Made by a program: the position numbers and the translations under genes. From Bog-756 sp963845485 (GTDB taxonomy: Bacteria > Actinomycetota > Acidimicrobiia > Acidimicrobiales > RAAP-2): DNA of 64,000 nucleotides. The DNA is taken from positions 372,001 to 436,000 of the forward strand of contig CAWJSI010000015.1 of the NCBI GenBank assembly GCA_963845485.1, written 5' to 3'. Of this stretch, positions 26,427 through 34,932 are shown piece after piece. Position 1 is the first letter of the stretch, and the number at the start of each line of letters is the position of its first letter. The notes beneath the pieces were generated by a model, which ran no database searches, was not told the DNA's origin, and saw only the letters and a list, made by a program, of their open reading frames with translations.

Positions 26427-29375
26427 ATGACCAGATTCATCACCAATCCGAAGGGCAGCTGTATCTCTGTGCACTCACGCCTCGTTCGTCTCGCCCTGGC
26501 CACACTGGCCGCGATGGCCACCTCGATCACGGCGACCGTCCTGGTAGCCGGGCCGGCATCGGCCGCCTCGCCGCCTGACACCTCACCACCCACCGAGCCC
26601 GGCGTCATCACCGTCTCGAGCCTGACGTCGACCAGCGCCTACCTGACCTGGGCTACGTCCAAGGACAACGTGGGCATTGAGGGCTACCGGATCTGGCGGG
26701 GACTGAACGGCGGGCCGATGTCCATCATCTACACCAACGACGGGCTCGAGGACTATCCGGCGACCAACCTTCGGAGCAACACCACCTACCAGTTCGGGGT
26801 GACGGCCATCGACTCGGCCAACAACCAGTCGCCCATGCAGACCACGACCTTGACCACTGCGGTCAGCACGGACTCCACCGTGCCGTCGCCACCCTCCAAC
26901 TCCAGCCTGAGCATCAAGGCGTTCTCGTCATCCCGGCTGGACGTCCTGTGGGGCAACTCGCCCTCCACCAACGTGGCCTACTACGAGGTCTTCCGCAACG
27001 GAACCCAGATCGCCGTCGTCGACCGACCCAATGCTCCCCACTACTCCGACAACGGGCTGAGCCCGTCGACTGGGTATGCCTACACCGTGGTGGCCGTAAG
27101 TTCGGCCGGCCTGGCCTCCGTGCCCACGGCGCCCAAATCCGGGACCACCACCGCGGTCGGACTGGTCAACATCGCCCGTGGGCCCGTGGACTCGGTCGTT
27201 ACCGGCTCGTCGGGCATTGTGTCGTGGTGGACCAACATCCCCACGTCGGGCACGCTCTCGATCGCCGGACAGACACTCAGCGACCCCGCAGGAATCACCG
27301 AGCACCACGTGGTGTCCGTGTCGGGACTGGCGGCGTCAACGACCAATCCGTACACCCTGACCAGCCAGGACCCCACTACCGATCAATCTGCCACCGCTAC
27401 TGGCTCGATCACCACGGCCGCCCAACCCGGCCAGACGTTCAGTTTCGCCGCCATGGGCGACTACGGCGGCGGCGGTCCCGGCGAGGTGGAGAACGCCGCC
27501 AACATCGCCACCGCCGGCACCCAGTTCATCCAGACGTTGGGGGACAACATCTATCCGTCGTCGGGGCTGCCCGACCCCGACTTCGACACCACCTACTCCG
27601 ACTACGACTCCCACTTCTACAAGGAGATGGACCAAGACGTAAAGGACCAGTCGTTCTTCCCGGCCAACGGCAACAAGGACTACTACTCCGATGGGGCGTT
27701 CTGGGTGAACTTCCCCATGCCGGGCGCCAACCATGAGTGGTACAGCTACGACTGGGGCGATGCCCACATCCTGGTACTGGACAGCGAGGAGCCCATGGCC
27801 GTGGGCAGCGACCAGTACGCCTTCGCCCAGGCCGATCTGGCCGCCCACCAGAGCGAGAAGTGGCGCATCGTGGCCATCCAGCGACCCCCCTACAGTTCGA
27901 CGACGAACAACTCGAGTTCCAAGCTGGCCCAGGTGTTCATCCCCCTGTTCCAAGCGGACCGGGTCAATCTGGTGCTGTCCGGCAACAGCCACAACTACGA
28001 GCGGTCGTACCCGCTGACCAATGGGGTGCAGGACGACTCTGGGAATGGGATCACCTACATCGTCTCAGGCGGCGGAGGGTCCGGCTTCGACGCCTTCACC
28101 GCCGCGTTCCCCGAGCCCGCGTGGAGTGCGTTCCGCGAGTCGACCCAGTTCGAGTTCGCCAAGGTGACGGTGTCGCCGACCTCGATCCAGGTGAATACCA
28201 TCGCCGCTGACACCGATGCCGTGATCGACTCGACCACCATCACCGGAACGGCGACGACGTCACCGTCGGACTTCGGCATCGCCGCTCAGCCGGCGTCGGC
28301 ATCGGTGGTGGCGGGAGCGGCCGCATCCACCACGATCGCCACCACAGTGACCAGGGGGGCAGGTCAATCGCTGTCGCTGAGCGCGGCCGGTCTGCCGATC
28401 GGGACGACAGCCTCCTTCGACTCCACCTCGGTCACCTCTGGCCAATCGTCGACGATGACAGTCACCACGTCGCCGAACACGCCCGCCGGGACGTATCCGA
28501 TCACGGTTGCCGCCAGAGGATCGACCGTGCACGCCACAACGTTCACGGTGACGGTGACGGCGCCCTCCTCGACGAGTCCACCGCCACCGGCCGGCGCAGG
28601 CGCCCCACCCACAGGATCGGCCTGCCTCACGCATCTCCCGACAGGAACGGTGGTTTCGGCGGCAGCACTACCCGACGGTTCGGGCTACTACGAGGTGGAC
28701 CGATTCGGGGACGTAGCCGCCTTCGGGAACGCACCCTGCGATGGTGCACTCACGGGCACTGCCCTCAATAAGCCCATCGTGGGCATGGCTGTCGATCCCA
28801 AAGGTGGCTACTGGCTGGTGGCCACGGACGGAGGTGTCTTCTCCTTCGGGGGTGCCCCGTTCCTCGGTTCGACGGGCGGGATGCACCTCAATCAACCCAT
28901 TGTGGGCATGGCCACCGCTACGAACGGTGGCGGCTACTGGCTGGTGGCCACGGACGGAGGAATCTTCTCCTTCGGAAACGCACCGTTCTACGGCTCCACC
29001 GGAGGGATTCATCTCAACAAGCCCGTGGTGGGCATGGCCGTCGATCCGGCAACCGGCGGCTACTGGCTGGTGGCGACCGATGGGGGCATCTTCTCCTTCA
29101 ACGCCCCCTTCCACGGGTCCACCGGTGGCATCCACCTCAACCAGCCGGTGGTGGGCATGGCAGCAGTGGCCAACGGATCGGGCTATCGCTTGGTGGCCAG
29201 CGACGGGGGGATCTTCGCTTTCGACGCCCCCTTCTTCGGCTCGACGGGCGGCATCACGCTCAACAAGCCGATCGTCGCAGGACTCGATGATGCAGCCGGC
29301 GACGGTTACTGGCTCGTGGCCTCCGATGGTGGCGTCTTCACCTTCAACGCCCCATTCTTTGGGTCAGCGGCTTAG
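26427..29375 (+). CDS. Secreted metallophosphoesterase-like protein with FN3 domains and six C-terminal GYWLV repeats
   Basis: The product has 982 residues. In order: a Sec signal peptide ending ASA (~residue 45); two fibronectin type III domains (~50-140, ~145-240); a purple-acid-phosphatase N-domain-like part (~245-330); a metallophosphoesterase domain (~335-590); a Ser/Thr-rich Ig-like region; then six ~42-residue repeats (~752-982) with the core GYWLVATDGGxFSF. In the phosphoesterase domain GDYG and LGDNIYPSS are intact. The usual GNHD reads GNKD (~414), the usual HHPPYSS reads IQRPPYSS (~483) and the usual GHxHNYER reads GNSHNYER (~517), so three His of the metal/substrate site are gone. 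Catalysis is therefore doubtful. The ATG at 26427 directly precedes the signal peptide. It lies 62 bases after the peptidase gene, possibly cotranscribed. Confidence 0.85.
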   Translation: MTRFITNPKGSCISVHSRLVRLALATLAAMATSITATVLVAGPASAASPPDTSPPTEPGVITVSSLTSTSAYLTWATSKDNVGIEGYRIWRGLNGGPMSIIYTNDGLEDYPATNLRSNTTYQFGVTAIDSANNQSPMQTTTLTTAVSTDSTVPSPPSNSSLSIKAFSSSRLDVLWGNSPSTNVAYYEVFRNGTQIAVVDRPNAPHYSDNGLSPSTGYAYTVVAVSSAGLASVPTAPKSGTTTAVGLVNIARGPVDSVVTGSSGIVSWWTNIPTSGTLSIAGQTLSDPAGITEHHVVSVSGLAASTTNPYTLTSQDPTTDQSATATGSITTAAQPGQTFSFAAMGDYGGGGPGEVENAANIATAGTQFIQTLGDNIYPSSGLPDPDFDTTYSDYDSHFYKEMDQDVKDQSFFPANGNKDYYSDGAFWVNFPMPGANHEWYSYDWGDAHILVLDSEEPMAVGSDQYAFAQADLAAHQSEKWRIVAIQRPPYSSTTNNSSSKLAQVFIPLFQADRVNLVLSGNSHNYERSYPLTNGVQDDSGNGITYIVSGGGGSGFDAFTAAFPEPAWSAFRESTQFEFAKVTVSPTSIQVNTIAADTDAVIDSTTITGTATTSPSDFGIAAQPASASVVAGAAASTTIATTVTRGAGQSLSLSAAGLPIGTTASFDSTSVTSGQSSTMTVTTSPNTPAGTYPITVAARGSTVHATTFTVTVTAPSSTSPPPPAGAGAPPTGSACLTHLPTGTVVSAAALPDGSGYYEVDRFGDVAAFGNAPCDGALTGTALNKPIVGMAVDPKGGYWLVATDGGVFSFGGAPFLGSTGGMHLNQPIVGMATATNGGGYWLVATDGGIFSFGNAPFYGSTGGIHLNKPVVGMAVDPATGGYWLVATDGGIFSFNAPFHGSTGGIHLNQPVVGMAAVANGSGYRLVASDGGIFAFDAPFFGSTGGITLNKPIVAGLDDAAGDGYWLVASDGGVFTFNAPFFGSAA
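28680..29360 (+). repeat. Tandem 126-bp coding repeats (six units)
   Basis: The C-terminal repeats of the phosphoesterase-like protein are also similar at DNA level. For example, a stretch of about 28 bases beginning GGCTACTGGCTGG at 28806 recurs identically at 28932, exactly 126 bases later, with a third close copy about 126 bases further. Units 2-4 are the most alike, which suggests recent unit duplication or gene conversion. Confidence 0.75.
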
Positions 29376-29508
29376 CCAACGATCTGAGTCTCTGGTCCAT
29401 TCGGCCAGGGCCTGACCTGACGTGACTACGGTGCGTCTCCCTGTTTTGATTGATGACGAGCGACGACTTTGCTCGGCTGCCGTCTGATTGCCGTGACGAC
29501 CTATCGGG

Positions 29509-29514
29509 TATTCC
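29509..29514 (+). promoter_or_regulatory. -10-like element of a small ORF
   Basis: TATTCC ends eight bases before the ATG at 29522, the leaderless geometry seen elsewhere in the window. It is the main support for the 80-residue gene being real. Confidence 0.3.
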
Positions 29515-29521
29515 CTGAGCC

Positions 29522-29764
29522 ATGCCTGGTGAACACGATGCCGATGAGTTGCGCTCAGCCGCCCACGCCTCTCAGGAGAAACTGGAGCAGATGGTCGGGG
29601 GAGGTGGTCCGGCCTCTGATGCCGAGGCCTTCGTCTTCGACGCGGAGATGATTCACCTGCTGGCCGAGCAGATGGTTACCGTGACCGAAGCGGTCGAGCA
29701 GTTGGCCTGCCGAGTCGAGTCGTTGGAGGCTCGGGCCGAGCAAGACCCTGCCAGGCCGCAGTAG
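29522..29764 (+). CDS. Small acidic coiled-coil-like protein, unknown
   Basis: The 80-residue product is not recognised. It is acidic, has a Gly run in the middle and an amphipathic C-terminal helix (heptad-like MVTVTEAVEQLACRVESLEAR). It has no signal peptide or membrane segment. Third codon positions are strongly G/C, as in neighbouring genes, and a -10-like hexamer sits eight bases upstream. It lies alone between the phosphoesterase-repeat gene and a VOC gene on the other strand. Confidence 0.45.
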   Translation: MPGEHDADELRSAAHASQEKLEQMVGGGGPASDAEAFVFDAEMIHLLAEQMVTVTEAVEQLACRVESLEARAEQDPARPQ

Positions 29765-29769
29765 CGGAC

Positions 29770-30134
29770 TTACTCGTCACTGTGGCTCACGACGTTGATC
29801 ACGTTGCCATCCGGTGCGCGGACAAAGAACCGCCGCACCCCCCACGGCTCTTCTGTCCGTGGGTAGACGATCTCGAACCCACGTGCCTGGGCCTCCTGGT
29901 AGGCCTCATCGACACCAGGGCCCACGTGCACGGAGAGGACCGAATCCTCCGGAGCCGTGGCGTCGCGGGTGACCAGTTGGACGTGGGCCCCGCCGTCGGG
30001 GGACTGAAAGTGCGCCACCCATCCAAGATTGAAGCCCTCCAAACTCAATCCAAATTTATATAGTCCGGGTAGAAGCCACGTGCCGCCTCGATCTCATCGA
30101 CGGGAAGGTTGGCGACGATGCCGGACACCTGCAT
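29770..30134 (-). pseudogene. VOC-family (glyoxalase-like) protein, frameshifted
   Basis: Two pieces of one vicinal-oxygen-chelate domain are read in different frames. The N-terminal piece starts at the ATG at 30134 (MQVSGIVANLPVDEIEAARG, then FYPDYINLD) and meets a stop at 30045. The rest (LEGFNLGWVAHFQSPDGGAHVQLVTRD through FVRAPDGNVINVVSH) is in the next frame. One missing base near 30045-30050, in an unusually A/T-rich stretch, would restore a 121-residue protein. The substrate of such small VOC proteins is unknown. It may be a sequence error or true decay; the local A/T-richness differs from the neighbours. Confidence 0.65.
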
Positions 30135-30618
30135 AGATCCACCTCGCCCAGACTGGCTCGCTGCAGCCCGGGAGCTACACATGCACCGTATATGGCCCCG
30201 ACATTGAGCCGAGCTCCTCCCTGCCAACGGTTGACGGAGAACGATTTCGGGTACGGCTAGTTCGTGAGTCCTACAAAGCGCCATTCTCGACCGTCCGGAC
30301 GTGAGCAGGGTCTTCTCGACACCGAGGTTCCACGTACCGCGGCCGCCATACTGCAACCTCATCGGAGTTCAGCCATGCCCTGGCGTGACGGGCTGGCCGC
30401 CTTGGCCGCTGCCATCCGCGAGCCGACTCTGGATCCAACCGCAGTGGCCGATGATCCGCCACCTCAACGGCACACACGACCGAGACCCGTACCCAGCGTC
30501 CTCGGCCCGCCGGCACCCAGCGCCACCACGCGGTGGCCCTCGCAGGACCGAGTCGGGCGCCGACTCGCCACGACGCTCCCGCGGCGGCCGCATCACTCAG
30601 TCCGGTAGCGATCAGGAG
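30135..30618. other. 484-bp stretch without a convincing gene
   Basis: Short open frames exist on both strands but none has a recognisable domain or a consistent G/C-ending codon pattern, and all are Arg/Pro-rich as expected from chance in high-GC DNA. I see no RNA gene or repeat. It borders the 3' end of the TetR gene and the broken VOC gene. Confidence 0.5.
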
Positions 30619-31269
30619 CTACACCGAGTGGGTGCGAAGGGTCCGACCCTGACCGGAAGGGACCGAAGCAACTACTCGCTCGGGGCTGATGAGTTGGTCG
30701 AGCAGCAGGTCGAGCACGGCTTCCAGGTCCGTGCTGGTGCCGGTGGCGAGGAGTATGGCCACGCCGCCCTGTATTCCGGCGACAAGGGCACCGGCAAACA
30801 CGTCGGGGTCGAGGGACTGCCGGGCCGTGCCGCGGAGTTGCATCGCCCGTACTCCCGCAGCCAGATCGTGCCGCCACCGCAGCAGCAAGCTCCGCGTGAC
30901 CGCCTGGGCGGCCGGGTCGGTACGCCCCAGCTCGGACATGAGCACAGCCAGGGGGCACGTTTGTCCCTGACGCCGATAGCGCCCGAGCAGAGCCGTTTTC
31001 CACCGCTGCCACGACTCCCACGTCGACAACTCGGAGAGGTGGGGCTGCTGGTCGGCCAGGACGCGGTCAGCTTCGAATTGCGCCACGGCCAACAGCAACT
31101 CACCGCGTCCATTGGGAAAGTAGTGGAAGAGCTGGCTTTTGCTGGTGGTGGTCCGCAGTCGGATGTCGTCGAGAGTGATGTCGCCGACACCGGCTTCGCG
31201 AATCAGCTCCGCAGCTCCCTCGATGATTCGCAGTCGAGTCGCCGCGCCCTTGACGGTGAGGCCGGTCAT
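30619..31269 (-). CDS. TetR-family transcriptional regulator
   Basis: A 216-residue repressor. The N-terminal helix-turn-helix reads RLRIIEGAAELIREAGVGDITLDDI followed, across the turn, by TTTSKSQLFHYFPNGRGEL, the typical TetR recognition helix with the SxxxxYF pattern. The ligand domain is TetR_C-like and includes a single Cys (QTCPLAVLM), as in many reductase-linked TetR proteins. Its start overlaps the stop of the SDR gene by four bases, so SDR and regulator are one operon. The probable operator lies upstream of the SDR gene at 32076-32095, which implies autorepression. Confidence 0.9.
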   Translation of the reverse strand: MTGLTVKGAATRLRIIEGAAELIREAGVGDITLDDIRLRTTTSKSQLFHYFPNGRGELLLAVAQFEADRVLADQQPHLSELSTWESWQRWKTALLGRYRRQGQTCPLAVLMSELGRTDPAAQAVTRSLLLRWRHDLAAGVRAMQLRGTARQSLDPDVFAGALVAGIQGGVAILLATGTSTDLEAVLDLLLDQLISPERVVASVPSGQGRTLRTHSV

Positions 31270-32027
31270 CGGGCGGCGAACAGCACCGACGAGCGGCCGC
31301 CATCGACGTCAAGGATGGCTCCGTGGATGTCGGCGGCGTCCTCGCTGGCCAGGAAGACAGCAGCGCGAGCGACCGAGTCCGGAGCCACGAGTCGCCCGAG
31401 CGGCGTGGTCGTCATCATCGGACCCGCCACCTCGGCGGCCGGAGCCGACTGATCGAACGTGACGCCCGGCGAGATGGCGTTGACACGGATCCCCATCGGC
31501 CCGAACTCCGCAGCCCAGGCCCGAGTCAACGTCTCCATCGACCCTTTGGTGGAGGCATAGGCCGTGCCTGCGGGTATGCCCAGCCGAGCCGTCCACGATC
31601 CCAGGTTGATCACCACCCCTCGACCCGCTTCGACCATGGTGGGGACAACCGCTGCGGTGAGGAAGTAGGGCGCCTTCACATTGATCCCCACGATCTGGTC
31701 GAAGGTCTCTTCGTTGACTGCGAGGGTGCCACCGGGCGGATAGATGCCGGCGTTGTTCACGAGGATCTCGATTGGGCCGTAGATTGCCGCAGCCCTTGCC
31801 GCCAGCCGGGCCGAGCCCTCTGCGGATCCATCCAGTTCGTGGCGTAGAAACGTCGCCTCCCCGCCTACCGATCGGGCGGATCGGACGACGGCGTTGCCTC
31901 GGGATGCGTCACGTCCGGTCACCACCACCCTGGCCCCCTCGGCGGCGAATGCGACGGCGATGGCCATCCCGATGTTGCTGGTGGACCCGGTGACCAGGGC
32001 GATCCGACCCTCTAAGCGCTCAGACAC
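31266..32027 (-). CDS. SDR-family oxidoreductase
   Basis: A classical short-chain dehydrogenase/reductase of 253 residues. The cofactor loop is TGSTSNIGMA (TGxxxxxG variant), then VVTGRD, where Arg after Gly suggests NADP. NNAG is present. Ser, Tyr and Lys of the active site appear in INLGSWTARL and YASTKG. The end AIDVDGG-like segment is ILDVDGGRSSV. Start is a GTG with GAGGAG eight bases upstream. It is cotranscribed with the TetR gene, which probably senses its substrate or product. Substrate is unknown. Confidence 0.9.
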   Translation of the reverse strand: MSERLEGRIALVTGSTSNIGMAIAVAFAAEGARVVVTGRDASRGNAVVRSARSVGGEATFLRHELDGSAEGSARLAARAAAIYGPIEILVNNAGIYPPGGTLAVNEETFDQIVGINVKAPYFLTAAVVPTMVEAGRGVVINLGSWTARLGIPAGTAYASTKGSMETLTRAWAAEFGPMGIRVNAISPGVTFDQSAPAAEVAGPMMTTTPLGRLVAPDSVARAAVFLASEDAADIHGAILDVDGGRSSVLFAAR

Positions 32028-32075
32028 AGGCGTTCTCCTCGACGTTCGACGCGAGGGCCACCGTAGGAGTGACCG

Positions 32076-32095
32076 AATGGACTGGCAAGTCCATT
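32076..32095. promoter_or_regulatory. Palindromic operator, probably for the TetR protein
   Basis: AATGGACT GGCA AGTCCATT is a perfect 8-bp inverted repeat with a four-base spacer, 49 bases upstream of the SDR start codon. Position and symmetry fit a TetR-dimer site controlling the SDR-TetR operon. Confidence 0.65.
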
Positions 32096-32154
32096 CTTTT
32101 GCGGAGGTCCCGGTCAGGTGGCGATAGGGGAGTCGGCCTCGACCAACCGGTTCA

Positions 32155-32889
32155 TTACGCCACCGAATGCGGTGCCGTCGTCGGAGTCGGGAGTGAGGGG
32201 AGGGGCGACCCTCGCAGTTTGGCCAGCGCCAGACTGGCGAACGCCTCGACCTGGGAGACGTCAGGGGTGCCCACGTCGCCGTACGTCAAGGTGCCGACGT
32301 AGGAGGCCGTAGTGAACACGATGAGGTCGATCCCCGCGGTGACTCCTTTGATGGCGAAGGTGATCAGGTAGGCCGACGACTTCGTACCGACAGTCGGAAA
32401 CGAGAGGGCGCCGATCGTCCCGGGATAGGTGGCGCCGTTGGCGGTCAATTTGAGTGTCTTGCATCCAGCCAAGCGCGCCGACACCTTGGCAAAGTCGCTG
32501 ACCTCCTGTTTCCCCGAGCCGAGGGTCTCGCCGACGAAGGGCAGTCCGGCGCCGTACTCAAACTCCGCAGCAGCCTGAGAAGTGTGGTGGGTCGTGGTGG
32601 TGAGCCCAGCGAGACACCTGGATCCACCTAGTCCCCCTGAACTTGATGAGTTGTCGACCCGCCATCCGGGCGGCATCTCCGAGACCCGCAACACTTTGGT
32701 GGATGGTGGCGCCGCTCGAGGCTTGGCCTCGGCTATCGGTGCCTCGAACAGCAGAGCCGGTACAGCGACGAGTACCAGGCCCACGGTGAAGGCGAGACGC
32801 GGTCGCCGCGCCAGTGTTCGTACAACGACTCCCTGCTCCCGCCAACGTCCAACCATGGAGACGCCTATACCCAACCGCAGCGGAGCCAT
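32155..32889 (-). CDS. Secreted protein of unknown function
   Basis: The 244-residue product has a basic N-terminus and a hydrophobic segment (LAFTVGLVLVAVPALLFEAPIAEA, residues ~32-55) that looks like a Sec signal peptide with an AEA cleavage site. The mature part begins with VLRVSEMPPGWRVDNSS, a pattern seen in small exported domains of actinobacteria, followed by FVGETLGSGKQEVSDFAKVSARLAGC. Two Cys could form a disulfide. I do not recognise a catalytic motif. It converges with no gene and has its own transcription unit, divergent from the lactonase-like gene. Confidence 0.7.
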   Translation of the reverse strand: MAPLRLGIGVSMVGRWREQGVVVRTLARRPRLAFTVGLVLVAVPALLFEAPIAEAKPRAAPPSTKVLRVSEMPPGWRVDNSSSSGGLGGSRCLAGLTTTTHHTSQAAAEFEYGAGLPFVGETLGSGKQEVSDFAKVSARLAGCKTLKLTANGATYPGTIGALSFPTVGTKSSAYLITFAIKGVTAGIDLIVFTTASYVGTLTYGDVGTPDVSQVEAFASLALAKLRGSPLPSLPTPTTAPHSVA

Positions 32890-32993
32890 TCATCGGGACC
32901 GGATCCGACGATCGCTGCGCCTTCGCCGTCCGACCACGACAGCTCATCCCCACCGATCGCCTCCGGGGAGCAGCCCATTGGCTCCGCGGGGCA

Positions 32994-32999
32994 CATAAT
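32994..32999 (+). promoter_or_regulatory. -10-like element of the MBL-fold gene (leaderless)
   Basis: CATAAT ends seven bases before the ATG at 33006. There is no Shine-Dalgarno sequence. It fixes the start at MPNPRVH. Confidence 0.4.
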
Positions 33000-33005
33000 G
33001 GTCCC

Positions 33006-33707
33006 ATGCCGAATCCCCGGGTACATCGAGTCGACTTCGGATACTTCGTCCGGCCCGCTGAGGAGACCCACGCCAAGGTGGCCAGAGTCGAACCGTGCTT
33101 TGGGTACCTCGTGGACCATCCTGACGGGCTGCTCCTGGTGGATTCAGGCATGGGGAGCGACCCCGACGTGGACCGCCACTATCGCCCGGTCCGCATTGAC
33201 CTCTCTCAGGCATTGCGCACATGCGGGTTCTCCTTGGACCAAGTAACCACTGTGGTCAACTGCCACCTTCATTTTGACCACTGCGGGGGAAACCCGTTGC
33301 TTGCCGAACGGCGGTTTTACGTGCAGCGGATCGAACTCGAGACAGCGCGGTCGACGGACTCGTACACGTTGCCGGAGCTCATCGACCCACCCGGGCTCGC
33401 CTACGACGTACTCGACGGTCCGGCCGAGGTGTTGAGCGGAGTCCACGTCATTCCGACCCCCGGGCATACCGACGGCCACCAGTCAGTCGTGGTGAGCACC
33501 GACGAGGGAACCGTCATCGTGGCCGGCCAATGCCACGATTCCGCAACGGCCTATGCCTCGGACGCGCTTGCCCTCCGCGCCGCATCAGAAGGGACCGCTG
33601 TCCCGTCGCTGGTCACTCCGGCGTGGCTCGAACACCTCCAGGCGATGGACCCCCGGCGAGTGGTCTTTGCCCATGATCAAGCAGTGTGGGAACCGCTGAA
33701 CGACTGA
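33006..33707 (+). CDS. MBL-fold hydrolase, N-acyl-homoserine-lactonase-like
   Basis: A 233-residue metallo-beta-lactamase-fold protein. The dinuclear zinc motif HLHFDH begins at residue ~86. The next His is in PTPGHTDGH (~153) and a distal His in VFAHD. The order and spacing, with LLVDSGMG ahead of the motif, resemble AttM/AiiA-type quorum-quenching lactonases, so hydrolysis of a lactone ring is a reasonable guess, but other small esters are possible. No signal peptide. It lies in the accessory region between single-gene units. Confidence 0.85.
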   Translation: MPNPRVHRVDFGYFVRPAEETHAKVARVEPCFGYLVDHPDGLLLVDSGMGSDPDVDRHYRPVRIDLSQALRTCGFSLDQVTTVVNCHLHFDHCGGNPLLAERRFYVQRIELETARSTDSYTLPELIDPPGLAYDVLDGPAEVLSGVHVIPTPGHTDGHQSVVVSTDEGTVIVAGQCHDSATAYASDALALRAASEGTAVPSLVTPAWLEHLQAMDPRRVVFAHDQAVWEPLND

Positions 33708-33823
33708 GGGGAGACGACTGGCTGAGCACAGAACGGCGAAATGGATCACCGCGCTGTACACCGGGACAGAGGGGCGGTGTCCACGACGTCGGCCAGGGTG
33801 CTCATCCAATGGCCGTGACTCGT

Positions 33824-33829
33824 TACAGT
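33824..33829 (+). promoter_or_regulatory. -10-like element of a 78-residue gene (leaderless)
   Basis: TACAGT ends eight bases before the ATG at 33837, the spacing repeated at coaE and uvrB. It supports expression of the small downstream gene. Confidence 0.4.
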
Positions 33830-33836
33830 CACTCCC

Positions 33837-34073
33837 ATGATCCGGGTTACCTACAGCGGGCCTCCCCATCCCCTTCTCGGCCTCGTCTCCATGCTGGAAG
33901 ATGCCGACTACGAGGTCACGTACGATCCTCCGGATCTGTCGGCACCCGATGCCGTGGAGGTCGAGCTTTGGGTCACCGATATTCAGCTCAAAGGATCCAC
34001 GGGCGTCGCCACGGTCGTGCAGGGGTTCAAGGACAGGCACACCGACCTAGCCATGACCATCCAGGTGCATTAG
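33837..34073 (+). CDS. 78-residue protein, unknown
   Basis: The product (MIRVTYSGPPHPLLGLVSML start) is not recognised. It has a probable beta-alpha-beta pattern: a first strand, a helix (LLGLVSMLEDAD), a strand (YEVTYDPP), a strand (VEVELWVTDI) and a helix (ATVVQGFKDR). It has no export signal or Cys. Codon use is normal for the window and the promoter hexamer is at leaderless distance. It could be a small cytosolic ligand-binding or regulatory protein; nothing in the context points further. Confidence 0.5.
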   Translation: MIRVTYSGPPHPLLGLVSMLEDADYEVTYDPPDLSAPDAVEVELWVTDIQLKGSTGVATVVQGFKDRHTDLAMTIQVH

Positions 34074-34415
34074 CTGCGCAACGTCGGTTCGCGGTGGAAG
34101 ACGGTGGAAAGCGGGCCGAGGATTGCGTCACAGCCACCTCGGCCCGCCCTGCCTCATTCCCACCGGCACCGCAGTGAGCAATCTGACCCCCACTGCGACA
34201 CGATGAATTCCTACCCCACTGCGGGGTGGTCAACCCCAGCGAGACCGATACCCGTCGTCGCCGTGGGGGCGGCGACTTCGGTGCGTGCGATTCCCGCTGC
34301 GCTGGGTAGCGTTCCCCTGGCTGAGGACTCGTGGTCGATCGAAGGTGGCCTGGGTGCCGGACCGCGGGGGCGGCCGACGAGCGGGCTTCAGCTATCCCAT
34401 CAAGCGGCGACACCC
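34074..34415. other. 342-bp stretch without a convincing gene
   Basis: No open frame here has a domain or plausible codon pattern on either strand. It lies between the end of the 78-residue gene and the 3' end of the acetyltransferase gene. No terminator hairpin or RNA gene is evident. Confidence 0.5.
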
Positions 34416-34919
34416 TCAGGGCGTCGGGCGATCATCTAGACGCAGCTGCAACAGCACCAGCTCCAACCATGTGTCGAACTTGGCCCCGACGTGAGGCATG
34501 CGGCCCACCTCGACAAAGCCCAGGCTCTGGTGGAAGGCGATCGACCGCTCATTGGCGCCATCGATGGCTGCCACCATCGTGTGCTTACCGGTCCGGCGCG
34601 CCTCGGCGATCAGCGCACCCATGAGTGCCCGGCCGACACCGGTACCCCATCGATCCTGGCGTACGTGGACGGTGTGTTCGACGGTGAACCGGTAACCGGG
34701 CCTCGCCACCGCATCCCGGAACCACCCGAATGCTCCGAGTCCGACTACCTCCCCCTGCTCTTCGGCGACGAGCACGGTCTCGTGGTCGTCGATCCAGTTG
34801 GCGAGGGTCGCTTGGGTGTGGGGGGTCTCCGTCCATTCCACCGTCGTGGTGCCGAGGAGTGCGTTGAGGAGCCCGACCATGGCACCGGCATCCCGAGGAA
34901 CGGCCTCCCTCACGATCAT
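34416..34919 (-). CDS. GNAT N-acetyltransferase, phosphinothricin-acetyltransferase-like
   Basis: The 167-residue product is a single GNAT domain. The acetyl-CoA loop reads VRQDRWGTGVGRALM (Q/RxxGxG/A). The order of motifs (VEHTVHV strand, MVAAIDGANERSIAFHQSLGF, then FDTWLELVLLQL) is that of the PAT/Bar group, which acetylate glutamate-analogue amines such as phosphinothricin or methionine sulfoximine. The native substrate here is unknown. The start lies 13 bases after the stop of the HD gene, so the two are cotranscribed. Confidence 0.87.
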   Translation of the reverse strand: MIVREAVPRDAGAMVGLLNALLGTTTVEWTETPHTQATLANWIDDHETVLVAEEQGEVVGLGAFGWFRDAVARPGYRFTVEHTVHVRQDRWGTGVGRALMGALIAEARRTGKHTMVAAIDGANERSIAFHQSLGFVEVGRMPHVGAKFDTWLELVLLQLRLDDRPTP

Positions 34920-34932
34920 GGCGTGACCTTCG

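Noticed and set aside
28680..29360. CRISPR-like array because of regularly spaced repeats
   Set aside because: Repeats are 126 bases, in frame, and encode the GYWLV protein units; no short direct repeats with unique spacers exist in the window.
30264..30608. A 114-residue plus-strand frame and overlapping minus-strand frames
   Set aside because: Arg/Pro-rich, no domain, irregular third-position composition; treated as non-coding.
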